From the NCBI RefSeq assembly GCF_047663525.1, contig NC_092602.1, positions 9,235,501-9,299,500 of the forward strand: DNA of 64,000 bases, written 5' to 3'. Source of the stretch: Anas platyrhynchos. Taxonomy: Eukaryota > Chordata > Aves > Anseriformes > Anatidae. The translations under genes and the position numbers were made by a program. This document shows positions 12,903-24,500 of the stretch, one piece after another (position 1 is the stretch's first letter; the number at the start of each line of letters is the position of its first letter). The notes beneath the pieces are model-generated. The model did no database searches. It was not told where the DNA came from and saw only the letters and a program-made list of their open reading frames with translations.

Positions 12903-13595
12903 TCCTTAGCAGTAAGCTGCAAAGCACTACAAGCAAGGGTGTGTCACGTTGTATAGCAAAGAATACAAAAATTGAGGCCCTTTTCCCAAATTTTGTGATG
13001 GGAATGTGGAGTACTTGGAGTCCTGGAGAGACCAGCAAGTACTCAGACACACAGAGATTGAGTTCTCTGGGAGTGGCACCACAATTCTTTGTCTCATCAG
13101 TACCAGGAACTCTTGGGAACTGAATCCCATTGCAGCTCAGTGCTCCTCCTCTCTGACACACAGTAACTCCAGGCTGAAGACATGCTGCGTTGCCATTGCT
13201 GATGGAGGCGAACAGACCCGCTGTGGATTGGCCTACTCGTGCTTGTCTGCAGCTCTGCTCTCTTCGTCATGCTTTCTTTCAGTACTGGTACATCGCTGTA
13301 TGTCCCAACAGAAGAATCTCAGAAACAACGCACAAAACAGTAACCTCGGCTGGAGATGGCAGCCTATGTCTGGATGCTTCTCTAACACAGTGTCTCCTTT
13401 ACCCCAGGAATTTAATGTCCTTTATGCCTTTCTCCTTCAAATGTGGCAACGACTATCCGCCAAAAAGAAAAAAAAAATGGATAAAGGCCATGCTGCAGGT
13501 CACAGAAACATGGTCACAAGCAGCTCAAAAAAGTTGTAATTTCAAAATATGAACAACATAGTCCTTGAACAAAATATGGACCGGAGAGTTCGTTA

Positions 13596-16500
13596 TTAAA
13601 GTCTAGTAACAATCATCAGGGAGCAGTTATTCTGCGGTAGGGCCGGCTGCCCCTTCTTCCCGCGGTGGTTCAGGCGGTTGAACTCCTCCATGATCTGCAG
13701 CATCGTCTTTCCTTTGGTCTCTGGCACCACCAGGAAAACAAAGATAGCCATGGACAGGCAGTATGCCAGGAAAATGATGAAACAGAAACTACCGAGGCCT
13801 TCCTATGGGAAAAGAAAGGAGAAAATACGTTCATATAAATTGATCTAGATATCTTTCTCGTATGATATGTGTTTCTGGTTTTGTATTCACTAAAACACTT
13901 GATGTCAGTCCTGCTTGCAGCCACCTTGGGAACAGTGCTAAGGCAAGCTAATTCTCCTTTCCTGCCTAGGGAGGGAAGCTGTACGCTCAGCAGGCATCGA
14001 ATGTCATTGCTTGGCAATTCAGAGAGGTGCTGAGCCACATTTCAGTCACTGTTCCTCTCTGCTCCTTCTCAGTCAGTGCTAGACTGGGGAGGGTCCGTTG
14101 TGTGTCAGCTCGGTCCCTCCTTGCACAGTCCCCAGAGGTTAGGGGCTTCTGTTTCCCTGCGACTTCCTAGTGCTGGGTGAGACCTCTGGGACAGATACAG
14201 GCATGGCCTTTTTCCACACCAACCCCAAAGGACACACAGGACAAGGAGGGAAAAGCAGGGAGCCCCTCGTGACATTCAGATGACTGCTGGCGGTGCCGAT
14301 GCCTGTCACCCTTCCATGATTGCCAGGGATACTCTCTGGGTGCACAGTTAGCAGCATTTTGTGGGTTTGCTACACTTCAGTACGTATCTAGGTAGAAAGC
14401 AAGAGACCATCAGAACTGCAGTCAGTGCGGCCTCTGTTCATTGATGTGATGAAAAGGAGAAGCAGGCTCTGGGTTCAAGAAGGGCTGTACCTCTTCCTCT
14501 AAACAGAGTTTTAGCACACCCTGCCTTGCTTACCACAATGAAAGGGAACACAAGGCCAAGGAAGAAGAGTTGGATCCAGTTTGAAGCACCATTGAAAACA
14601 TAAGCAGCTGGTCTGTATGACTGAATAAATATTTCTGTGGGCAGGAGGCATAATACTCCAGCTGAAAAAAAACATTGGAGAAAAAAGGAAAAATTAAAAA
14701 TTTTGCAAGATGCTTCTGTAACTCATACTGCATATCACCATGGAAGTCGATGGCTTTATCTGACCTGGAAGTGTTTGAGGTGCTTCTTGGTCCTTCAGGA
14801 GAAAGGCATGCAGGAAAGCAATAGGAAATGAAATTTTAACTCCTGCCACACTACAGAGTGCTCCAGGACCTGGAACATCTCCCCCCACTGAATCAGGAGC
14901 AGGGACTCACGCTGCCTGTGGAGCAGCCATGCCTCTCCTAAAGGCTGCGTGAGGAAGGCAGAGGTATATGATATACGTGAAATACCAACCTGGTCCAATG
15001 CCAAAGCTCATGATGTAGATAAAGATGAGTACAACAGAGCAGTATGGTACCCAGGAGAAAGAATCCTGTGATGGGAAACAAAAAGCAAATTAAACCTGAA
15101 ATTAAAATTTTATTCATCCAGCTCCCTTAGAAACGGGGTCAATCTTCATTGATGATGTCTGCCATAGAATAAAATGGAAGATGTGATGCTTACCTGCAGT
15201 GTGAGCGTGACCGTGAGAAGCCCTAGAGCCAGGGCCATCACCGTGTAGCTTTTCCACAGCAGTGTCTTCCTCCCCGCCCGCTCCACGAGGTAGCCCTGCA
15301 ACCAGGAGGACACACGGTCAGCTCCAGGAGCAGGCACAAGGAGGAGCCCTCAGCAGCCAGGCTGGGGGGCTCTGGGGAGCTGGGCTCCTCCAGGAGGGGC
15401 TGAGCACCACCAGAGGCAGGTGCTGGGGCAAGCTGGGGAGGTGCAGGGCAGGACCAGGGCGGCACTCTGCAGGCAAAGCACAGCTGGGAGGACAGCAACG
15501 TGGAAATGTTTGCACTGTTCATTGCCACAAATCTACAGCCGAGAGTCCTGCTGAGAAGGGAGGTGTTTTGCAAGATCAGTACAAGGTGCCCCTGCTGAGT
15601 TGTTGCATGATTTTCATTTCTGGCACTCGGTTTGCAGTAGTTTCTAATGATTGCAATGGAACGGGCACTACAGCAGGATGATTTCAGCTGAGGATCCACT
15701 TACACACAGAACCGTGGTGAGGATCTCGGTGACCCCAACTCCCAGGGAGACATAGCGGGTTTGAGCAGGGGAGATTCCCACTTGTAGGAAGACATTGTAT
15801 GCATAAAAGTAAACCTGGAAAGTAGAGAAATGTGTGAAGGCTGCTCCTAGGTGGTTCTGTTTACACTAGCTTTGCCTTTTTTGACAGATAATAACTAATC
15901 AGGCTTTAGGAAAAGAAAATCTTCCTGATTTCATTAACTAATCCTCAATGTTTCCATGAGACTCATTTGTGCAGAAGAGCTTTTGCGAGCAGCTCTAACT
16001 CAGTAACACACGGTCTTTTTTTCTTTTTTTTGCTTGCTTTTAGCACTGGCCTTTGCTTTATTTTACAGGTTACAAAATTCTTCATCCTTTAGCATCTCAT
16101 GCAGCACATGGAGCACACATCCTGTTTTAGTGTCTCATGTGCAGGACATGGAGCACATAGAAATACTGACAGTACTTGCTAAGCAAATGGTTTAAATTGT
16201 CTATTGCATCTTTAAATCTCTGCAGTGATTTCGATAGTCACTATTTTTCCAGATGTAAGTCCTCCTAACGCAGAAGAAATTCCACCATGAATTTATACTG
16301 GTTTTTCTTGATATATTTACTGCTGCAAGAGAAGTGTAGAAAATGGTTTTATGAATCTCAAAGTCTTTCTGAATTTGCAAAATTAATCTGATTTTTGAAA
16401 TGTGTTATCATAAGAGAGATGCCTTCAGATGACACTTGCTAAAACACAGGTCTCGCCTTATCTCAGGTCGCAAGCTTCCATGGGAATAGATTATAATAGA

Positions 16501-17524
16501 CACTGACAGTTCCCCTCCTTACAGCCCCTGTTGCAATCAGCATTTTACTACTCATTGCAGAACTTACTTTTTGCCAAGGAACCGTAAGCAGACTAAAAAG
16601 CAGAGAGAAGTGGCACACGTACCACATTGACTCCAATTAACTGCGTGCATGCAGCGACGAGGAAGAGAGTGATGAGCTGCCAGCGGACAGCTTTGTCACG
16701 AAAAAGATCGCAGACATGCTTAGCCTTCTCCCCACGGATGGCTTCTTGCTCTGCAGTCATGTCATCTATTTCAGCCATGTGGTCGCCGTCTCCCCAGAGC
16801 TGCTTCACAGCTGGATGGACAGGAAGAGAAGGTGACTCCTGGTCCACGCTCCCCAGCCCAGCCCTGGATTCAGGGAGTACATCCTGCCTTGCAGTTTTAT
16901 TTCAGCTTCAGGCTCTTTGCCTGTGTGAACTTCCTAGAGGTCTGGGTTCAGCCTAGATGCTGACCCAGCTCACTGTGAACTGGATTTACTCATAAATCTT
17001 AGTCATGACCTCACCATCGGCCAGTAGCTCTTTACAGGGTTTCATTGTAAACTGAGCCTAAATCCTCACCGATCCTTCCCCGACTCCCCTCCCGCTACAC
17101 GTACAGCTCTCAGGCACACACCAAAACAAGGAAAAACAGTTCCTATGATAAAAAATAAGTCTAAAGCCAGAGTTCTGCCTCTCCATCCTCCAGAAAGCCA
17201 CAGTGGCTGTTTCTGTGTTCATGTCAGTGGCTGCTGTTAGGCCTGCTGAAGACCTGGAATGGCATGCTGGTAGGGAGCATCCATTCCTTACACACAGCCA
17301 GGGTGCGCTGCATCCGTGCCCTGACTGCTCGGGGCACAAGCTCTGTGTGCTCGCATCCCCCAGAGGATTCTGGCAGAGGACAAGGCAAATCCTAGTGCCA
17401 AGACAGCTCTAACACCAAAACAGAAGGGGCTGCCTTATCTTAAAACTGCAGGTGGTTTCAGAGCCAAAAGGCCAAGAGCCTCTTTCCAAACTGAACATCT
17501 CTTCTAGGCGTCTGTGGGGTTTTC

Positions 17525-17590
<66 letters not shown>

Positions 17591-20500
17591 AAAATGAAAG
17601 CTTTGTGGCCCATTTCCTTACCTTTGATGCACCCCTCCTTGTCCTTTTTGTCGATGAGCAGGTAGCGGGGCGAGTCTGGGAAGAAGGGCAGGGTGAGAAG
17701 CTGAACGAGGGCAGGAAGCGCGTTCGCTGCCATGAGAATTGGCCAGAGAGCATCCACCCCGAGGACTTCTCTGAAACCAGACCAGCAGAGCAAGAAAAGC
17801 TGAACATCGCTGTGCACTGGCCAAGTGAGCACACGGGACACAGGCTGGTCCCTCAGCCCTGCTGCGTGTGTCCCAGCAGCTGCCACTGAGGGGTCTCCAG
17901 GATTTCTCAGCCCAGAAAAATTAAATCTCAAAGGAGGAGGAAGGGGAGAGCAGAGTGCCACTGCCTGCGGCACAGGCATTACACAGCGTTGCCACCTGTT
18001 GCTCAGCAGGGAGTGCAGCACCCTAACTGCAGCCTGCAAGCCCCCAGCGAGGAGCATTGGCCTGGCAGAGCACCCAGAAAGAACCTGCAGTGGCCGATCC
18101 CTCTGCTTCTGCTGCAAAGAGTTACCCCCAAGTTACAACGAAGACAGGATCTGTGGGTTCCCAGCCTGGGACTGGCCTTCCCAAAAAGCAGCTCCGAGTA
18201 CACTGCGGGCAGAACGACCTGTGCCCGGGGACAGGACAGACTGCCTTTGGCACAGGACAGGCAGACAGGGCCTGGGCTGAGGGGCAGGGATCCACCAAAG
18301 CCTTCTGGTTTTGCATGAATGCCTGGTGAGTGGGTGTGCTGCTTTTTGTGTGTTTCCAGGAAGGTTTTGGTGGATCTGACACTCCCTGTGCCTTCTAAAA
18401 AAAGTAAGACGTAAAACTCATCTGTTAAAGGTTTTCATTTCTGTATTTTGATCTGTGTTTGCCAGGAAGCAACATCATTCTTCAGTATTAAATATTTGTA
18501 TGATTTCTGTTTTCCATTTACTTAAGTCTGGAATTTGTGCCGAGCCAATTTGGTCTGGCTACCTAGGGTACCCTGAAAACATGTCTAAAAAAGCTGTTGA
18601 TTTGCCTGTCTGTAGGCTTGCATTGACATATGCACATGTTTTAAAAACAGAGGAAATGAAGCAGCTCTCAGACCCCCTTACCTGAGGCCCAGAGCAAATC
18701 CTATAAACTTGCCGATGGCGATGGCAGTGGAAGCAGTTATGGCAATCACCCCGCGCAGCTTCTGCGGGGCACATTCCCCAGCATACATGATGTGGATATT
18801 CAGACCCAAACCTGCAGCGACAAATGACCATCAGACAGGGCAGTACAGACTCCTGGCAGTCTGGTGTTCTGGAAGGGCAAAGCATATAGGGTTAGGCTCT
18901 AAAATGTTTTTTACAGGGCTGAGCATGAGTCTGGCTCACACGAAATGTGTTCCCAACACCTTGGCATTGCGTCTTTTCTAAGTATTTCACTAAGCAAGTA
19001 TGTTCTCCTGGGAAGTCAGTTCTTCACCAGGCTGGCCTTCCCTTGCCATGGCTCCTCCAGCCACAGGATTGCTGTCTATCCCTTTAATCCCAGTTAGACA
19101 TGTCAGCATGTACTCAGGATCTCGTGTGCTTTATTTTGTGCTTGAAACCAACAATCACACCATCTATTCCATTTACTCTGTGAATTAATTAAGAATTATT
19201 CTCACTAAAATACATTTATTTATTCATTTGCTGGTTAGTATTTTCTTTATCCAACTGCTCAGGGATCAAAACACCGACAGAGTGTGACCTTCTGAGGATC
19301 TGGAAATTAGAATTGCCTGGCTTGAAAACCACTCCCTTGTCTGTAATGTGGAAGGCACTGTCAGCCACAACAGCAGCAAGAGAAAAAACAGAGGTTAGCT
19401 TTCTGTTGAGTGAGCGTGCTCCCTGAAATATCACACGCTTTGTCTTTTCCACAAGTTGGTAGTATTTTTATATGGATTGGATGTGAAGATTAAAAAAAAA
19501 ATTAAAAAAAATGGAGCTGTCACACATGATTAATTATGTATGTGTTTTCTTAGTAAAAAGTGCATTCAGTAATCAGGCACTCTTCAGAGTTTAGTGAAAA
19601 TCTGTAATCCATATAGTCAGCCTGGTAAAACCTTGTGACCCTCAGCCACTGCTCTCCCAAGTATTAAAACCCATATGCAGGAATGCAGATTTACCTCCAC
19701 AAACTCCAGCTAATAATCTGCCAATGATGATCATCTCAAAGGACCCGGACAGCCGGCTGAGTCCCATCAGAGCTGCACTCAGCAGAGCGGGGATGTTGTT
19801 GAGCAGCATGACCTTCTTCCTGGAATTCATTTAAATTAGGATGAGCACGAATACTGCCTATGTGGCATTCACGGCTGGACAGAAGTCACGTATTGTAGCA
19901 TGGGTAAAGACTGAGATCAGTTGCCGTGAAGCAAATGGGAAAGGAGAAAATTTTGTCATAGACTGAAAAGCCAGCTGGAGCTTTTCATGCCTACAGCACC
20001 ACTTGCATGTATTCTACTGGAGCCCGCATCTACGCTGAGGAACAGCCTTTGTAAGACGGTGTCTGGGAAATTTGTGTTTAAAAGGTATGCACTCCCCAAG
20101 TGGTTTCTCTGAACTAGGTTGGCTTTGGAATTTACGAGGACCATGGCATGACTTTCCTTGATCATTGGCAGTTTTTGGCATTCTCTGTCTTCACTGAACT
20201 GATCTGAAGTGGCCCTGGGCTGCTCACAGCACCGCTTTACAAGCAGTGTTTCTACCAAGAGACAACCACTTGTTTTTGCAGGTGTTGGCGTAAACAGGAA
20301 GACCAGTAAAGTCATTATTCCTACCTTCCAAATCTAACAGACAAATACCCGGCAGACAAGGACCCCAGGAGCCCACCGATGCTGTAAATGGACACAACGA
20401 AGGACCACATCAACGTAATTATCTCTTCACTGGGAGAAGATCCGTATCTCTTCAGCCAGGCCTCGCGGATGAAACTTTTGATGTACTTTAAAAGAAAAAC

Positions 20501-21555
20501 AGAAATGGACTCAATCAACATATTTCCTAATAATTGCACCTCTTTTTTTGCTTCTCTTACCTACCTGCGTGTCTTGCTTGATACATTTCTATCAACACCT
20601 TGGCTGCAATCTTACCCCAATGAAATGAAAGGGAATTTTGCCACTAACATTACTGGAGTCCGTGGTTTAGCAACACAGTGCAATGAATCACAGTAACTAT
20701 CAATATTAAATACCAGTAGTGGGTGCCTCTAAGAGAAGAGCAAGCTGGGCTTCTGTTTACGTGCTAGACCCTGACTATTTTGTTATCCAGGTTTTCCCTC
20801 TATTCCCACTTGTTCCTCTCGTCCACCTTCTGCATCCTGCCTGATGCCTTGGGTGAAATTCAGGTTTGACTCCAGTTGACCTCAGTGAGGTCAGGATTTG
20901 TCCCTTGATGTGCACCATTCTGGGGTCTCTCTGACCTGCTCTAGATAACTTCAGGGTGTCCTCATTCAGGATGAGGCTTCATGGTGTGGTGATGCTACGA
21001 GCTCAGTGTCCTCAGCACCACTGAAGATGACAAACACCTCACCTAATTCCCCTTTTTCAGCTGCGGTATCAATGCTGACCTCAGCTCCAGAGCTACAGTT
21101 CTTCCCTGTCCTGTTTCGCCTTAGATGCATTCACATAGACGTAGTGTGCATAGCCAGAGACCTGCTGCAAGGCAGTCCCTGAGCACTGGAGAGAGCAGAA
21201 CGTCCTGTGAACAATCCAACTCTGTCATGGACACATGGCTGTCTTCATAGATATTCCTCATCCTCCCCTTTCCCAATTTCGTGACACCAGACAGAAGTTA
21301 AATGCAATGAAACACAGGAGCGATGGCAGCTGCTCTGAGAACCAGGAAGACACAAGTTTAGCTTTGAGAGCAGAAGGGAAAAACTAGTGACTGGAAATAG
21401 AGAGGAGCGCATGAGGACACTGAAATCCATGCTGAGAGCTCAACTGGTGGGCTTACCTCGGCAGGAGAATTGATGATGGAGACCTGCAACCCATACTGGA
21501 AAGTTCCCCCAATGCCCAGGACAAAAGCCAGGAGGAAGAGGTTGTAGCTCATTTT
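13596..21555 (-). CDS. GLUT11-like hexose transporter, paralogue B (exons 2-12; at least 490 aa)
   Basis: This is the second tandem GLUT11-like transporter. Exons in transcript order are 21555-21457, 20485-20325, 19819-19695, 18811-18682, 17770-17622, 16810-16623, 15814-15704, 15295-15194, 15065-14990, 14661-14534 and 13802-13596 (TAA). All are GT-AG, with phases and lengths equal to genes A and C. The second codon of exon 2 is an ATG (21552-21550) that would give MSYNLFLLAFVLGIGG. The other paralogues instead have a tiny upstream first exon, so the true start is uncertain. Visible motifs are GTFQYG in TM1, VRFGRKK in loop 2-3, GRLLAGVCGG, GECAPQKLRG, FPDSPRYL, TQLIGVNVV in TM7, ERAGRK, SFGIGPAG in TM10 and VVPETKGKT. 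No stop or frameshift was seen. B could correspond to the bird gene called SLC2A11B, which affects iris pteridine colour, but I cannot separate A from B on that. Confidence 0.87.
16091..16166. repeat. Two-copy imperfect tandem repeat (~38 bp unit)
   Basis: The segment TCTCATGNNNNACATGGAGCACA occurs in two adjacent, slightly diverged units in the intron between exons 7 and 8 of gene B. It looks like a local duplication with no evident function. Confidence 0.6.
17527..17587. repeat. (AT)17 joined to T27
   Basis: An AT dinucleotide tract runs straight into a T homopolymer. On the sense (minus) strand of gene B this is A27 followed by TA repeats, starting about 35 nt after the exon 6 donor at 17622. 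Length is likely to vary between individuals. Confidence 0.9.
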
Positions 21556-24500
21556 CTGGCTGGAAGAAAAAACAGCAAAGAAAGCAAGTGCAGCTATTCA
21601 GACGTGCCCCAGCTGTCCCGTTTTGCCTGTGGGAACCCTTACAGCTAGTGCAGTGCAAGACCACAGCAGCGAGAGCACAAGGCAGTAGGAAATTTGTGGA
21701 AAGGAGAGAACTTCTCCCAGCACCCAGATTCACACTTCAGTGCTCCTGGCTCCAGCTTTGGGCAACTAAATCGGCACTAGCATGGGATTGCTAGTCCCTC
21801 CCACTCCCCATGCTCCGTTACGGAGAGTCCTAGCGGGGATGTGTCCAGCAATCATGGCACGATGCTGCACTTTTATCTCTAGAACAAATCGTATCCAAAG
21901 GCAATGCTGAGCAATAACTGCTAAACATTTACAAGCTGATTTCTAATCAGATGAATGCCATTGTTTCAATGGGCACCAAATTTATCCATGTTGTAAAACT
22001 GTTGGCTTCAGAGGACTCGGTTCTGAATAAATCTGATATTTGGTGCATTCATAAATCAAATGATGGCAATCTGCTGCGTGTCAGAGCACTAGGAAGAAAT
22101 GAGACTTGTGGTCTCTGCAACTAGACATCTCCTGCTATCCTCCATGCTCCTGAAGATGCCACACATCAGCATGAGACAGATCATCAGCAACAAAGTCAGT
22201 AAACTATTCTATGTACAAAACGTGTATTGCACCTGCAGCAAATTTCTTCATCTTATCCTCATTCTGTATCATAACACCATTGCTTGATTGATTGCTTGAG
22301 TTTTGTGTTGCATCTCTTGGGCAGCTTTTCCAGTCTCACAGATTTTAAAATCAGGAAGACTTTATTATTATTATTGTAATTTAATACTCATCCTAGAATA
22401 GTTTTTTAAAAATATCTTTGTTTTATCTTTTCTGGGTATTTTTTTCCTATACCTCCTTGACAAGAAAGGATTGATTTCCATCCTTTGATGTTTACATCTT
22501 TCAGATACTTACTGTTAACTCATTTATTGTGGAGAACTTTTTCAGTCCTCTGGTCCTCCTCCATCTGTCAAATCATGCAGCCTTGTTTTGTTGCTCTGCT
22601 CTGAACTCCTTTGATTTATCTTCTCTATCATGTATCAGGCATTAAATACAAAAGTGCTCTCAAATCCAGTTTCCTCTGATTTTTAAAAATAATTTCTTGC
22701 AAGATATTTGATATCTCTCAATTATGACTTTGTACTATTATTTTAACCATATTTGATTCAGATTTATTTTTCTTTCTGTACTTAATTTATGCAATTGGTC
22801 TTTTAGAATAGCAGAAAGGAAAAAAATCTGTGCTGAAAAAAATCTATTTGGGAAAAAAAAAAAAAAAAGAAACATTCTATTTGGGGGAAAAAAAGAGAAA
22901 CATATACCAACTTGCATGCAAAGGTAGTCATCTCAGCTTGCAGGCTAGGTCTTTCCTGACGCTTTCTTCAGGTACTTTGGAAAAAGTCAGTCTATATATA
23001 GAGAAAGAGGAGCCCGAGATAATATTTCAACACATCGTTTCATTCTCTTTCAGTGTTTGCACTCTCTTTGGTTTGTCATGAAGTTCTTGCTATTGGTTTG
23101 TCATTATTGTGTTGGTTACTGATGAAACTGCCGGTCATCTCGGCGAGTTGAGCATTCACGCCAGGTCAGTTGGGAAGAGAAGCTGAAGCGACAGCTGACA
23201 CGGAGCTGCAGGAGATGAGTAAAGGACAACGAGAAGGCACTAATGGAAAGCAAAGTCCAGGGACCAGCACAAACCAGAGCAGACTGGCCTGGCCTCCCCA
23301 AGACATAGGCTGGGTAATCACTCATCACACCGAAGGAGGAGGTCCTGTTACTCTGAGCCTCACCACGGTAAAGCCTTCTGAAGCCTGACTCCAAAACATG
23401 ACTAAGCCTGACTAAGCCTGAGCACTCCACACTTGGATTGTGGGGTCAGTCGACTCTTCAAGGGGAATGGTCACTGCCTCAAAGTTCAAGTCTGTGTCCC
23501 CGTAGCAGGGTAGATGCTAGGGAGGTTGAACGTCAGTTTTGCATCCTAACTGTAAAATTAAAAAAGGACATCTTTACTTTTATCCATAATTCTTAAATCA
23601 CCTCTATCTAGCAGTCTACGTGTTTCTGTTAAAAGGTTCTTACAAGATGCGTTTCTGCCTAATGCTTCACGTAAGAAAATTGACCTAAACAACTGACATA
23701 CATTTTTTCAGTTTATGAAGGTGTGTTAATTCAGTAACAATTAACCAACTTGTTAAGTGCTTCAATTAAAATGTAACCGATCAGATCAATTAAAATGTAA
23801 CCACTGTTTGTCTATGCTTAGTCACTCTGAGGACACCTGATTTCAGGCCATAGTCAGAAGAAACACCAGGAGTTGGAATTGGTGTTTTCTGACGTGTACT
23901 CGCAGGATGGGGTCCCTAACTCTGGAAGTGTTGAATGTGTGTCATTCCTCGCCAGCTGTGTGGCATACGGCCAGCTGCAGAAGGTGCCCGTCCTTCCAGG
24001 AATCTGGGGAAAGCAGAAAAATGCTGACTCGGGCATTAGCCACAAAGGTGGCTGAGCTGAGGACCTTTGGATGTTGCAGGACTTCTCTGTTTTGCCCAGT
24101 TCTCCTCTGACCTGCACCTCCTGGCAGTCTGTGCTGGGCTCTCCCTCACCCAGGCAGTCTCTTCAGTCCATCCCCAGCTTCCACCCTGCGTCTTCTCTAC
24201 TGCCTTGTCTTCCCTCTCGTTTCCTGTCTTCTCGCTGATCCTCACCAAAGGAATGTCAGAGTATTTTGGTACCATTGTGATGCTACCAGCACTTTTTGCT
24301 TCAACAATTTTACGCTTTCCATCTGCCCCTTCCTGCGCTCTCCAGACTGCATAAATGAGAAGTATCTCTGCATTTCCTAGCTTGCAGGTGTCTTACTCTT
24401 GGTTGTCTTGTCTCAAATTCCTGATTGTTTCCAAATTGTTGCCCAAAAGCAGAGACATGCTGTTGCCTGTGTGTGTGTGTGACTGACTACTAGCACCAAA

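Larger units (their letters stand above)
10152..13595. other. Intergenic spacer between paralogues A and B
   Basis: This is the 5' flank of gene A and the 3' flank of gene B. It holds a GC-rich low-complexity repeat at about 12.06-12.45 kb and possible minus-strand AATAAA signals for gene B at 12716-12721 and 12897-12902. No TATA box was clear upstream of gene A. The GC-rich stretch at 10.4-11.35 kb has open frames on both strands but no recognisable protein. Confidence 0.5.

Noticed and set aside
13006-13552. Two overlapping plus-strand open frames of 177 and 120 codons
   Set aside because: They lie in the 3' flank of gene B, have no recognisable domain, and begin and end without gene-like signals.
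17458-18117. 219-codon open frame on the minus strand
   Set aside because: It contains exon 6 of gene B but extends through its intron and the A27-(TA)n tract; only 17770-17622 is coding.
23356-23399. MFWSQASEGFTV as first exon of gene B
   Set aside because: It has an ATG, the right phase and a GTGAGG donor, but less resemblance to the first exons of A and C than 24246-24275. Kept only as a competitor.
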